From Phycisphaeraceae bacterium (GTDB lineage: Bacteria; Planctomycetota; Phycisphaerae; Phycisphaerales; SM1A02), in the NCBI GenBank assembly GCA_004213555.1, contig SHAP01000011.1, positions 1-59,909 of the forward strand: a DNA stretch of 59,909 nt, written 5' to 3'. The notes under the pieces are model-generated. The model had not been told where the DNA came from. It worked only from the letters and a program-made list of their open reading frames with translations, and did not search any database. This document shows positions 16,340 through 25,092 of the stretch, piece after piece (the first letter of the stretch is position 1; each line of letters opens with the position of its first letter). Made by a program: the position numbers and the translations under genes.

Positions 16340-16921
16340 ATGAGCGATTTTCAGGAACAGAAACGTGAAGTATTGACCACTGGTGAAGTTGCCAAGATCT
16401 GCAATGTCGCGGCCCGGACGGTGAGCAAATGGTTCGACAAAGGTGACATTGAGGGATATCGAATCCCCGGTTCCAAAGACCGGCGAATCCCGAAGAGCAG
16501 CCTGATTAAATTCATGAAGCAGCACGGCATCCCACTGGATGGTCTCATGACCGGTACCACCCGCGTTTTGGTGGTCGAAAGCGATGTCGCCACGCGTGAC
16601 ACGTTGCTTCAGGTGCTGGGTGACAACACAGGTTACGAACTACGTGGCTGTGAAAACACATTCGTTGCCGGGATCGAGTGCGAACGATTCGCTCCCCATG
16701 TTGTTCTCCTGGACACCTCCCTCCCGGGTGGAGTTGAGATTGTCGAGGCCATGCAGGCCAACGAAGACCGGACCACCGACTTTATTGCGGTCTGTGGTCG
16801 CACTGCTGATCCCCGAAACGAGACGTATCTCCGCATGGGCTATGCCGGTTGCATCCGGAAGCCGTTCACCGTTCGTCAGGTGATCGATGCCATCGAAGAT
16901 TGTACTTCGATCATCAACTGA
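16340..16921 (+). CDS. DNA-binding response regulator with N-terminal excisionase/MerR-like HTH and C-terminal receiver
   Basis: Residues about 10-60 form a HTH_17/excisionase-type domain (LTTGEVAKICNVAARTVSKW ... GYRIPGSKDRRIP). Residues about 74-190 form a receiver: RVLVVESD (acidic Glu80/Asp82), VVLLDTSLPGG with phospho-acceptor Asp125, and CIRKPF with Lys174. This is the reverse of the usual receiver-then-output order. The Thr/Ser switch position appears to be Cys (AVCGRT), so signalling may be altered. No histidine kinase is adjacent. ATG 16340 is preferred over the GTG one codon earlier because GGAG lies ten bases upstream. An inverted repeat GGAACC-N6-GGTTCC (16297-16314) precedes it. 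Confidence 0.8.
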   Translation: MSDFQEQKREVLTTGEVAKICNVAARTVSKWFDKGDIEGYRIPGSKDRRIPKSSLIKFMKQHGIPLDGLMTGTTRVLVVESDVATRDTLLQVLGDNTGYELRGCENTFVAGIECERFAPHVVLLDTSLPGGVEIVEAMQANEDRTTDFIAVCGRTADPRNETYLRMGYAGCIRKPFTVRQVIDAIEDCTSIIN

Positions 16922-16945
16922 CTTATCCGTCCAACCCCCCTTCGC

Positions 16946-16986
16946 ACCGACCGCTCTTTCAAAGAGCGGTCGGTGTTGTTTTGGTG
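16946..16986 (+). terminator. Strong intrinsic terminator before nadE
   Basis: A perfect 13-bp stem, ACCGACCGCTCTT (16946-16958) with AAGAGCGGTCGGT (16962-16974), closes a TCA loop and is followed by GTTGTTTTGG. It ends the response-regulator transcript, so nadE needs its own promoter within the next few dozen bases or readthrough. Confidence 0.85.
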
Positions 16987-17011
16987 GAAGACCGGGCTAG
17001 TATTCTGCAAC

Positions 17012-18634
17012 TTGAAGATCCTCTTTGGCCATCCTGATCCGCTTGTGGGCGATCTCACAGGGAATCGCGAGAGCATTTTGCGTTTGCATGACGAAGCGCG
17101 GGCCATGGAAGCGTCCTTGTTGGTCGTGCCAGAAATGGCCATCACGGGGTATGCCCCCAGAGATCTTTTGTTGCGTGATGGTTTTGTGGCGGCCGCCGAG
17201 GCATCACTGGCCCAATTGGCCTCCGTGACCTTGGATGGCCCCCCCATGTTGGTAGGCACCCCTCGGAAGGTTCCGGGCCCGCGTGGCCTTCGCAACGCGG
17301 TGGCATTGCTGCGCAAGGGCGTGGTCGAATCCTTTCACGACAAGTGGTTGTTGCCCGGCTACGACGTCTTCGATGAGGATCGGTGGTTTGATTCTGGAGA
17401 AGAAGTTCTGCACTTCGATCTTGAGGGCAAATCAGTGGCGGTCCTGTGCTGTGAAGATCTGTGGAATGGGGCGGATGCTGGAGTTTCCGGTTACCGGCGT
17501 GACCCACTTTCCGAAGTTGATGCTGACCTGATTTTGGGTGTTTCGGCCAGTCCATTTGTGAGTGGAAAGGCCAGTGCTCAAAAAGATCGGTTGCGGCAGG
17601 TCTCGGAACAAACCAATGCCATAGTGGCGGTTTTGAACCAGTTCGGAGCGCACGACGAATTGCTCTTCGATGGCCGGGTGATGGTTGCGGAGCCCAACGG
17701 CTCGGTCACCCGGCTGAACAGCGGTTGGGAAGCTGGTATGACGGCACTGGAATGGGGGAACTTGGAAGCGCACCCTGAACCCGATCCACTCGATGAATTG
17801 GTCCACGCGTTGGCGTGCGGAATTTCGGGTTATGTGCGGAAGACGGGGCACAATTCAGTGGTCTTGGGATTGTCGGGAGGTCTTGATAGCGCTTTGGTCG
17901 CCACCCTTGCCGCTGTTGCCTTGGGACCGGAGGCTGTGCATGGCCTTTGTATGCCCAGCCGCTATTCGTCGTCTGGCTCGCTCGAGGATGCACAAGACTT
18001 GGCGGCCCGGCTCGGCATGGTCCACTTGTATGAAATCGGAATCGAGCCCATCCACGAGGCGCTTCGACTCTCCTTGCAACCGGTCTTGGGTGCAGTCGCG
18101 GGGGTGACCGATGAGAATCTTCAAGCTCGTGCCCGCGGCGTGCTGGTGATGGGATTGGCCAACGCCCAAGGACTCCTCCCGTTGGCCACCGGTAACAAGA
18201 GTGAATTGGCGGTGGGCTACTCCACGCTGTACGGCGATATGTGCGGAGCGCTGTTGCCCTTGGGTGATGTGTTCAAATCCAAGTGCTATGAACTGGCCGT
18301 CCACATCAACCGTCATCCGCAACGATTTGGCTTTGATGAGCCACCACTACCAGAAAGCACTCTGACAAAGCCGCCTTCCGCCGAGCTTCGTCCGGACCAG
18401 TTGGATGTGGACAGTTTGCCAGCGTACGACCGTCTCGACCGTGTTCTTGAAGCATGGATTGAGCATGGCGTTGCAGAAGATGCTCTTCCCGATCCCGATT
18501 TGGTCGGTGAGATTCTGCCCATGGTGCAACGCAGCGAATTCAAACGCCGCCAAGCCCCGGTGATTTTGAAGGTGTCACCCAAGGCGTTTGGTCCGGGGCG
18601 GCACATTCCGGTGGTCGCCCGATCCCGCGACTGA
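17012..18634 (+). CDS. nadE: Glutamine-dependent NAD+ synthetase
   Basis: NadE amidates deamido-NAD using ammonia released from glutamine by its own N-terminal nitrilase-like domain. The 540-residue protein has the glutaminase triad Glu41 (VPEMAITGY), Lys111 (HDKWLLP) and Cys147 (LCCEDLW), then the synthetase domain with LGLSGGLDSAL and LATGNKSELAVGYSTLYGD. The start is assigned to TTG 17012, because the family begins at the KILFGHPDPLVGDLTGN strand. The nearest upstream ATG (16973) lies inside the terminator stem. No good ribosome-binding site is visible. Confidence 0.93.
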   Translation: MKILFGHPDPLVGDLTGNRESILRLHDEARAMEASLLVVPEMAITGYAPRDLLLRDGFVAAAEASLAQLASVTLDGPPMLVGTPRKVPGPRGLRNAVALLRKGVVESFHDKWLLPGYDVFDEDRWFDSGEEVLHFDLEGKSVAVLCCEDLWNGADAGVSGYRRDPLSEVDADLILGVSASPFVSGKASAQKDRLRQVSEQTNAIVAVLNQFGAHDELLFDGRVMVAEPNGSVTRLNSGWEAGMTALEWGNLEAHPEPDPLDELVHALACGISGYVRKTGHNSVVLGLSGGLDSALVATLAAVALGPEAVHGLCMPSRYSSSGSLEDAQDLAARLGMVHLYEIGIEPIHEALRLSLQPVLGAVAGVTDENLQARARGVLVMGLANAQGLLPLATGNKSELAVGYSTLYGDMCGALLPLGDVFKSKCYELAVHINRHPQRFGFDEPPLPESTLTKPPSAELRPDQLDVDSLPAYDRLDRVLEAWIEHGVAEDALPDPDLVGEILPMVQRSEFKRRQAPVILKVSPKAFGPGRHIPVVARSRD

Positions 18635-18659
18635 GTGGATTCGACATACCCTGTGATGC

Positions 18660-20402
18660 ATGTCGATTCGTCCGCTGCCCCGAGTTTTGGTGGATCAAAT
18701 TGCCGCCGGAGAAGTGGTGGAGCGTCCCGCGGGTGCCGTCAAAGAATTGGTCGAAAACGCGGTGGATGCTGGTGCAACCCAAATTGAAGTTCACATTGCC
18801 GATGGTGGGCGTTCGCTGGTCTCAGTTCGTGACAATGGTCTGGGGATCGCCCCAGACGAGCTGGGCTTGGCGGTTTCTCCGCATGCGACCAGCAAGATTG
18901 CCACGGTGCATGATTTGGACGCCATTCTGACGATGGGATTTCGAGGGGAGGCTTTGGCTTCGATCGGAGCGGTTTCACGATTGACCGTTCGCTCTCAGTG
19001 CAAAAGCGCTCAGGAAGGTGGAGAAATCCGCGTCGAAGGTGGTCGCATGGGAGACGTTCGACCTTGGTCTGGTGCGCAAGGGACCATCGTTGAAGCAGAA
19101 GATTTGTTTCACAACATTCCGGCTCGTGCGGCATTTCTGAAATCACCGCGAGCAGAAGCGATGCGTGTGGGGGAGACGTTGATGGCCATGGCCTTGGCCC
19201 ATCCGACGGTGGGCTTGCGCTTTGTTGTGGATGGCAAACAACGCTTCGACTACCCCGCCAATGAAGACACCACCCAACGCGTGGCTGCGGTGACCGGGAT
19301 TCCGGTTGACGCTTTGCTCCGTCTCCAGGCTGAAGAAGCCGCGGGGCAGTTGGTGGGCTGTCTGGCCCGCCCGGAATTTGCCCGGCACGGCACTCGTGGC
19401 GTGCATCTCATCCTGAACGGTCGCCCGATTTTGGATCGGTCGTTGACCCACGCCATTCGGGAGGGTCTTCGCGGTCTCATCGAACCCACCACGTTGCCAC
19501 CGGCCGTCTTGTGGATTTCTGTGCCACCCGATCGCGTTGATGTGAATGTGCATCCCACCAAATCTGAGGTCCGGTTGCGTGATGGCTCAGCGTTGTTCTC
19601 GATGATTCGAATGGCTGTGCGCCGCGCGCTCGACGAAGCCAACTTGGTGCCAAAAATGCCACTGCCTCAGCAGCTGGATGAAGTAAAAACCGCGTGGCCC
19701 GCGAGAGCTCCCAGCAACATCTCCCCGTCGTCCGCGGCGGGTTTGGAGACCGGACTGTCTTCGTCCCCAACGTCGGAGAAGGCGCCCGGATTTGATTTTG
19801 GACCGGTGACGCGTTCGGTTCGTGCCGTGGAACGCATTCTGGTGTTGCGTGACAGCTTCTTGGTGCTCGAAGAAGCCGATGCGCTTGTGGTCATCGATCA
19901 GCACGCCTTGCACGAACGCATGATGTTTGAGCGTCTGAAAGATCGTGTGGGACAGGGTGAGTTGCCAAGGCAGGCCTTGCTGGTTCCCGAGCCCATTCAG
20001 ATTGGAGCCGAAGCGGTGGAGTTGCTGCCTCAGTGGCAGCCGCTCCTGACGCGCTTGGGCATCGAAGTGGTTGAGTTGGGGCCAGGTTCGGCGGCGGTCC
20101 AATCCTTCCCAGTGTTGTTGCTTGAGCGCAAAGTCTCCCCGGGCCCCTTTGTGGAAGATCTCTTGTCCCGCGCGGTCAGCAAACACCTTCCTCCCGAGCC
20201 CGAAGCCGCGCTCGATGAAGTCTTGGACATGATGGCGTGCAAGGCCGCCATCAAAGCGGGGGATTGCCTGAGTGATGCAGAGCTCGAAGATCTGCTTGCC
20301 CAACGAGAGGCCATCGAGCGTTCAACCAATTGCCCCCATGGACGTCCCACCACCATTCGCATTCCGGTGGAGGATTTGGAACGTCGTTTTCATCGGCGTT
20401 AG
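18660..20402 (+). CDS. mutL: DNA mismatch repair protein MutL (endonuclease type)
   Basis: MutL couples mismatch recognition by MutS to strand removal. The 580-residue protein has the GHKL ATPase motifs (ELVENAVDAGA, DNGLGI, MGFRGEALASIGAVS) and a C-terminal dimerisation domain. The latter carries DQHALHERMMFE (413-424), the DQHA(x)2E(x)4E metal-binding endonuclease motif, plus NCPHGRPT near the end. It is therefore predicted to nick DNA itself, as in bacteria without MutH. The stop overlaps the convergent pseudopilin gene by four bases. Confidence 0.96.
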   Translation: MSIRPLPRVLVDQIAAGEVVERPAGAVKELVENAVDAGATQIEVHIADGGRSLVSVRDNGLGIAPDELGLAVSPHATSKIATVHDLDAILTMGFRGEALASIGAVSRLTVRSQCKSAQEGGEIRVEGGRMGDVRPWSGAQGTIVEAEDLFHNIPARAAFLKSPRAEAMRVGETLMAMALAHPTVGLRFVVDGKQRFDYPANEDTTQRVAAVTGIPVDALLRLQAEEAAGQLVGCLARPEFARHGTRGVHLILNGRPILDRSLTHAIREGLRGLIEPTTLPPAVLWISVPPDRVDVNVHPTKSEVRLRDGSALFSMIRMAVRRALDEANLVPKMPLPQQLDEVKTAWPARAPSNISPSSAAGLETGLSSSPTSEKAPGFDFGPVTRSVRAVERILVLRDSFLVLEEADALVVIDQHALHERMMFERLKDRVGQGELPRQALLVPEPIQIGAEAVELLPQWQPLLTRLGIEVVELGPGSAAVQSFPVLLLERKVSPGPFVEDLLSRAVSKHLPPEPEAALDEVLDMMACKAAIKAGDCLSDAELEDLLAQREAIERSTNCPHGRPTTIRIPVEDLERRFHRR

Positions 20403-21169
20403 CGAGGACCAGGGTCATAGGCTCGGTCATCATCGGACAAGAACCCATTGTTGGGGTGGTCCAAGACTTCCGCCGCATACCCCTGGTTGTGTCCTCCGTC
20501 CGAAGGGTCGGCAGATACCCCAACCGAACCGTCGAGCCTCGAAAAATGGGTTCGATCGCCAACATGTTGGAACGATTGGGCCCCCGCACAGCAGGTTGCA
20601 GCTCCCACAAATTCATGGTTGCCGGGCGCTCGCATGTACCGGTTTGTGCCGCCAGACCACCCGCCGATCCCAAACATGACGGCTCCAGTGTGTTGCCATC
20701 CACTTGGCGCAACCCCCACCCGAATGGCTTGAAAACCTACCGCAGGAAAAGGGGCTTCTCCACCCACAAATGAAGTGTTGTAGTTGTACCCCGTAAAGGG
20801 CGGTTGATCGCTGTCCTCGTCGGGGATTGGTCCAGTCCACAGGGGACACGCGAGATCGGCGAAGGGTCGATCAAGTCGTTGTCCAATGACCCCGAGAGAC
20901 CACGTGCCATCAGGCTGCACGGCCCAATCCCACTGCATGGTGATCACATCACCGTCACCCACCTCTTTTCGCCACACTGCTGCCGGTGCGTGATCAAAGG
21001 CTTGGGTGTAGTCCAAAGCCGCCATGGTGATGGTGCGGAGATTGGATTTGCATACGGTGGCTTGGGCGGTGCCTCGGGCTCGTTGTATCGCAGGCAGCAG
21101 CAGCCCAGTCAGGATTGCCACAACCGCGATGGCCACCAACAGCTCCACCAGCGTCCAGCCTCGTTTCAC
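20399..21169 (-). CDS. Type II-secretion/type IV pseudopilin-like protein
   Basis: The protein (256 residues) begins VKRGWTLVELLVAIAVVAILTGLLLPA, a prepilin cleavage/methylation-type N-terminus with the conserved Glu five residues after the predicted cleavage point; the usual Gly-Phe is Gly-Trp here. The remainder has the small-loop, Trp/Gly-rich composition of planctomycete pseudopilin-like proteins. The GTG start at 21169 is fixed by a GTGA overlap with the upstream dockerin gene, so the two are co-translated. Signal peptidase would be PilD-type, not encoded in this window. Confidence 0.7.
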   Translation of the reverse strand: MKRGWTLVELLVAIAVVAILTGLLLPAIQRARGTAQATVCKSNLRTITMAALDYTQAFDHAPAAVWRKEVGDGDVITMQWDWAVQPDGTWSLGVIGQRLDRPFADLACPLWTGPIPDEDSDQPPFTGYNYNTSFVGGEAPFPAVGFQAIRVGVAPSGWQHTGAVMFGIGGWSGGTNRYMRAPGNHEFVGAATCCAGAQSFQHVGDRTHFSRLDGSVGVSADPSDGGHNQGYAAEVLDHPNNGFLSDDDRAYDPGPR

Positions 21170-22008
21170 GAGCCGGCCAACGCAATCAGGAGATCTGAGA
21201 AGCCCACTTCGCCGTCGTGGTCCAAGTCTGCTGGTCCGGTGGTTTGCCAAGCTGCCAAAATCTCCAAGACGTCTTGGAACGTGGTCACGCCGTCGCCGTT
21301 GACATCTCCTGTGGCCGGGGCCCGGACATCGGCTATCGCATCGATTTCGATGGCACTCCCGCCTTCGGGGAGGCTGATGCGCACAAACTGGATGGCATCA
21401 AATCCAGTGCCGGCAAGATCAACGGGAGTGCCGCCCCCAGAGCGTCCATAAAACGCCAAGAGTTCTTTCCAAGACATGTTGGCTTGCCCCACCAAGGCAG
21501 GATTGGGCGGGAGGGTGAAATCAGAGGGCACCAATCCGGGTTCCAACTGGTAGGCCGTGGCGTCGAGATACCCGAGAGTGGGGATGTCTCCATCGGCGGC
21601 CCCTTGGACTTCTGCCCAGACTTCCGCATCCGGGCTGACTTCGATTCTTCCGCCTTCTGTGAAGAGCGAGCCAACGGCGAGACCTTCTAGGGTCGGATCG
21701 GTAAAAAACGCATTTCCGAACACCAAGAGATCGACGCCGAAAGGGTTCTGGGGGTCATCCGCCACCGGGTGATCAAAGGAGAGGATCAATTCCCCCCCGA
21801 TACCAACGGCAACCAGTTCTTCAGGACAAAAGGCGGGCGACAACGGGGTGACGCATCCCGGAAAGTTCAGGCACGCACCTGACAGCCGGGTGGGTGCTCC
21901 CAAGGCGGTTTCTGGGGTGAGATACTCAGGATTTGCCCCAAGACCGGGGTCGTAGGCCACGACGGTCTGGGCAAAGGGGGTGCCAGAAGCCAATAACACG
22001 CACAACAT
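21166..22008 (-). CDS. Secreted protein with C-terminal dockerin-like repeats
   Basis: The 280-residue protein starts with a short signal-like segment (MLCVLLASGTPFAQ) and ends in a pair of dockerin type I-like calcium loops (GDVNGDGVTTFQD and DLDHDGEVGFSD, about 235-278). The central part is beta-rich and contains LLVFGNAFF and an IQFVRISLPEGGSAIEIDAIADV segment common in secreted cell-surface proteins. I do not assign an activity. It precedes and overlaps a pseudopilin gene, and diverges from the HEAT/receiver gene at 22122. Confidence 0.65.
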   Translation of the reverse strand: MLCVLLASGTPFAQTVVAYDPGLGANPEYLTPETALGAPTRLSGACLNFPGCVTPLSPAFCPEELVAVGIGGELILSFDHPVADDPQNPFGVDLLVFGNAFFTDPTLEGLAVGSLFTEGGRIEVSPDAEVWAEVQGAADGDIPTLGYLDATAYQLEPGLVPSDFTLPPNPALVGQANMSWKELLAFYGRSGGGTPVDLAGTGFDAIQFVRISLPEGGSAIEIDAIADVRAPATGDVNGDGVTTFQDVLEILAAWQTTGPADLDHDGEVGFSDLLIALAGS

Positions 22009-22121
22009 TGCTTTTGAGTCTATGCAGTCTCGCCTTGCCCGTTGGCAGCAGGGGGGTGTGTCCGGTAGGCTTTGCCGTTCATCCGTCCAGTCCGCGGCGG
22101 ATCGATGGAGGAATTTCGCAG

Positions 22122-24266
22122 ATGCATCCCGCCCGTACCCGTTCGGCCCTGCTTGCCCTTTGTCTTGGACTCTTGGCTGGGTGGACGAGCCCTGCTCGTG
22201 GACAGGATGCTGCCACGCTGCTGGAGGAGTTCATCCACTACACCAACATCGCTCGGACGGACTTGGCGTCTGGCTATGCCGAGCAACTGTTGAACACGGC
22301 TTCCGGCACCGATCTCGCGTCCGTCGTGGACGGTCCTGAGTTCGACCGCGACCGTTTGGACTCCGCCTTGCAGCGGGCCGCTCGGGTGGATTCCCTGGAA
22401 GTTATTGCCGGTGAATTGATGACTCGCATCGAGTCGGGGCGATTGGCATTGGCTCGTGACCCACAGCGCATTCAGGAAGCAGTCGAGATGCTGGCTGGCA
22501 CCTTACGCCAGCGGATGATCGCCGAACGCCGCTTGGAAGCCGCGGGTGAATATGCGGTCCCGGCCCTCTTGGCAGAAATCGTGTCGGGCAAAGACACGGC
22601 GCTTGCCTTGTCCTGCCGCGATCTCGTTGTGAAAATTGGTCGCACCTCGGTGTACCCGCTTTGTACGGCCATGGAATCTCTGGATGCGGCGACCCAGCAA
22701 ACGATCTGTGGCATGTTGACCGAGATCGGTTATGAGCATGCCGTTCCCGCTCTTCGTGGGCTGGCTGAAGACTCCGCAAACACGGTGGATGTGCGTGAGG
22801 CTGCAGAGGTGGCCCTCCGTTCGCTTGGCGCGAACACTTCGGTCTCGCTTTCAGCGGCTTGGGCCGACTTGTCGGTCAGTCACTTCAAAGGGTTTGCGTC
22901 TTTGTTGCCTTATCCCGCTGACGCAGAAAACATGATCTGGGCTTACGACGATTTCACCGGACTGCAGGGGACGCCTGTGGCCACAGAGATCTACCACAGC
23001 GTTCGCTCGATGCAAGCCGCTGCCCGATCCGTTGCTTTGGATCCCAACAACGACTACGGGGTGGCCTTGTACGCCGCCGCGAATCTCCGCCGCGAAAATC
23101 GTGCCGATACGGCCGGGGTCACCGACCCCGTGTATGGCGATCAGGATCGCTCCCCCCAGTTCTATGCCACGGCCTTTGGGACCGGCATTGGCCAGCAAGT
23201 CCTGGCTCTGGGACTCGCACAGAACGATACCGCCTTGATTCGAGATGCTTTGGCCGCGCTGGCCATCACAACCGGCGATATGGGATTGTTCTCTGGTGAA
23301 CAGTTCGGCGGGCCGCTCCGGCAGGCTTTGCGTTACCCAGACCGGCGGGTTCGTATCGAAGCCGCCATCATTGTTGCCGAAGCCCAGCCACGAGCCGACT
23401 TTGGTGATGAGCCCTTGGTGATGGCTGAACTTTCCAACGCCATCCGTGGTTATGGACAGCCCTCAGCTGTGGTCGTGGCCTCGACCGAGGAAGATGCTCA
23501 GGTGGCAAGTGCAGGTCTGGTCGAAGCCGGCTACGTGGTTCTGGCTTCCGCAACAACTGTGGATGGATTGGCCGAGTCGATGAAGGATGCTTCGGTTGTT
23601 GACTTGGTCGTGATGGACGTGGATGCTTCACAAGTTGAGTCCAACTTGCGAAGCTTGCGGGCCTCAGCCCGAACTGCCGCGTCGCCCGTTCTGGTCTTCT
23701 CGACCGGCGTTGATCTTCCCGGAATGCGTGCCGCCTTCCCCGCCGGAGGCTCAGTCATGGCCATCGACCGCAACGCCTCCGCATCTGGTCGTCTTGCCGC
23801 CATGAATCAGCTGATGGCTCAGGCCTCGGGCGGTACTCTGGATGAAACTGCCGCATTGATCTACGCCATCGAAGCCACCGAAGCGGTCAACGCCTTGGCG
23901 GCGGGTACCCGCGGGGATGTCCTCAATCCAAAAGAAGCATTGTCGACGTACCTCGACGCCCTTCAGTCGCGTACCGGCGGTCTTCGAATGTTGATTGCCG
24001 AAGGCCTTTCGGAAATGGACTCTTCGGAAGCCCAAGTGGCCCTCATTGATGCCGCCTTGGATGCCACGGGTTCAGAGCAAATCGAACTCTTGACCTATGC
24101 CACCGCTTCGGTTCGCAGCTTTGGCAACCAAACCACGCCAGATCAAGTCGCCTCGGTCCTCTCGATGGTTGAACTCGCTGACGAATCTGGTTTGGCCGAT
24201 GCGGCGGCCGCGTTGCATGGGGCCCTCGATTTACCGGGTGGAGCCATCTTGCAGTTCGTGAACTGA
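22122..24266 (+). CDS. Exported HEAT-repeat-like protein with an internal receiver-like domain
   Basis: The 714-residue protein has a clear signal peptide (ALLALCLGLLAGWTSPARGQ). Helical repeats resembling HEAT/armadillo follow (about 60-330, including EIGYEHAVPALRGLAEDSA and VREAAEVALRSLG). Residues about 447-570 resemble a response-regulator receiver: VVVASTEEDA, VVDLVVMDVDAS with Asp499, PVLVFSTGVDLPG and a C-terminal strand where the usual KP is IDRN. A further helical repeat block ends the protein. A receiver-like fold on an exported protein is odd and probably not phosphorylated. ATG 22122 is preceded by GGAGG. Confidence 0.6.
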   Translation: MHPARTRSALLALCLGLLAGWTSPARGQDAATLLEEFIHYTNIARTDLASGYAEQLLNTASGTDLASVVDGPEFDRDRLDSALQRAARVDSLEVIAGELMTRIESGRLALARDPQRIQEAVEMLAGTLRQRMIAERRLEAAGEYAVPALLAEIVSGKDTALALSCRDLVVKIGRTSVYPLCTAMESLDAATQQTICGMLTEIGYEHAVPALRGLAEDSANTVDVREAAEVALRSLGANTSVSLSAAWADLSVSHFKGFASLLPYPADAENMIWAYDDFTGLQGTPVATEIYHSVRSMQAAARSVALDPNNDYGVALYAAANLRRENRADTAGVTDPVYGDQDRSPQFYATAFGTGIGQQVLALGLAQNDTALIRDALAALAITTGDMGLFSGEQFGGPLRQALRYPDRRVRIEAAIIVAEAQPRADFGDEPLVMAELSNAIRGYGQPSAVVVASTEEDAQVASAGLVEAGYVVLASATTVDGLAESMKDASVVDLVVMDVDASQVESNLRSLRASARTAASPVLVFSTGVDLPGMRAAFPAGGSVMAIDRNASASGRLAAMNQLMAQASGGTLDETAALIYAIEATEAVNALAAGTRGDVLNPKEALSTYLDALQSRTGGLRMLIAEGLSEMDSSEAQVALIDAALDATGSEQIELLTYATASVRSFGNQTTPDQVASVLSMVELADESGLADAAAALHGALDLPGGAILQFVN

Positions 24267-24282
24267 TGACTTTCACTCACAC

Positions 24283-24332
24283 ACAACCAGATGCTGGCAC
24301 TGCGGGAGTGCACGAACAGGTATCTGGGTTGT
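24283..24332 (+). other. Two-tier RNA hairpin upstream of tRNA-Thr
   Basis: ACAACC/GGTTGT (24283-24288/24327-24332) and AGAT/ATCT (24289-24292/24322-24325) form a ten-pair outer stem with one bulged G. An inner GCACT-GCGGG-AGTGC hairpin lies at 24297-24311. There is no T-tract after it, so it is either a non-canonical terminator of the preceding gene or a structured leader. Function unknown. Confidence 0.4.
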
Positions 24333-24350
24333 AACGACATGCCTTTCATG

Positions 24351-24423
24351 GCCGCCTTAGCTCAGTTGGTAGAGCGAAGCTTTCGTAAAGCTTAGGTCAC
24401 GGGTTCGAGTCCCGTAGGTGGCT
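24351..24423 (+). tRNA. tRNA-Thr (CGT)
   Basis: The sequence forms a 73-base cloverleaf with acceptor GCCGCCT/AGGTGGC, D arm GCTC/GAGC, anticodon stem AAGCT/AGCTT with loop TTCGTAA (anticodon CGT), and T arm ACGGG-TTCGAGT-CCCGT. CCA is not encoded. Only 20 bases separate it from the ECF sigma factor start, with no terminator between. Confidence 0.95.
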
Positions 24424-24443
24424 CTTTTGCGGAGGAGTGCACG

Positions 24444-25019
24444 GTGTCCGAAGACTCCACACACCACAACACAGTTCAGTTGATTCAAGCCGCCCAAGCT
24501 GGCGATCGCGACGCCGAAGGCGAACTTTGGATGTTGCTCCTGGACGAGGTCAAGCGCATTGCCCATGCCCGCCTTCGTCAAGAGAAGGTGGGAATCACCT
24601 TACAGACCGATGATCTTGCCAATGAAGCTTTTCTGCGTATGGTCAACCTGCGCGACATGGCTTTTGATTCGAGGAAGCATTTTCTGGCCATGGCTGCTCG
24701 GGCCGTACGGCAGATCTTGGTGGATCAAGCTCGGGCCCGCAAAGCAGACAAGCGGGGCGGTGGAGCCGCAAAGGAACAGTACTCTGACACCCGTGTTGGG
24801 GCTTCCGCGTCGGATCAAATGGATGTCCTTGGTCTTCACGAGACGTTGGAAGCACTGGGGCAACGCAGCAAGGTGCAACACGACATCGTGGAGCTTCGTT
24901 TTTTTGGCGGGCTGACCATGGACCAAGTGGCGGCACATTTGGATCTGCCATTGAGGTCTTGTGAGCGAGAATTTTCGGCCGCAAAAGCTTGGCTGCGCTC
25001 ACAATTGAATTCGGATTGA
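24444..25019 (+). CDS. ECF sigma factor of the planctomycete Sig-70_X6/ECF-Gob type
   Basis: The 191-residue protein has region 2 (ITLQTDDLANEAFLRMVN ... FLAMAARAVRQILVDQARARKADKRGG), a hallmark of the planctomycete ECF subfamily usually linked to serine/threonine kinases, and region 4 (HDIVELRFFGGLTMDQVAAHLDLPLRSCEREFSAAKAWLR). It starts at GTG 24444 with GGAGGAG six bases upstream. No anti-sigma factor is adjacent. The kinase at 27952 is the likely regulator by family precedent. The gene may be read from the tRNA-Thr transcript. Confidence 0.9.
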   Translation: MSEDSTHHNTVQLIQAAQAGDRDAEGELWMLLLDEVKRIAHARLRQEKVGITLQTDDLANEAFLRMVNLRDMAFDSRKHFLAMAARAVRQILVDQARARKADKRGGGAAKEQYSDTRVGASASDQMDVLGLHETLEALGQRSKVQHDIVELRFFGGLTMDQVAAHLDLPLRSCEREFSAAKAWLRSQLNSD

Positions 25020-25092
25020 TTTTTTCTGTCGTTTCTCTTGCCTTCCGAGCCGAATCCGCGAAGATCCTGTTGAGCCGGAAGGACTGATCAAA

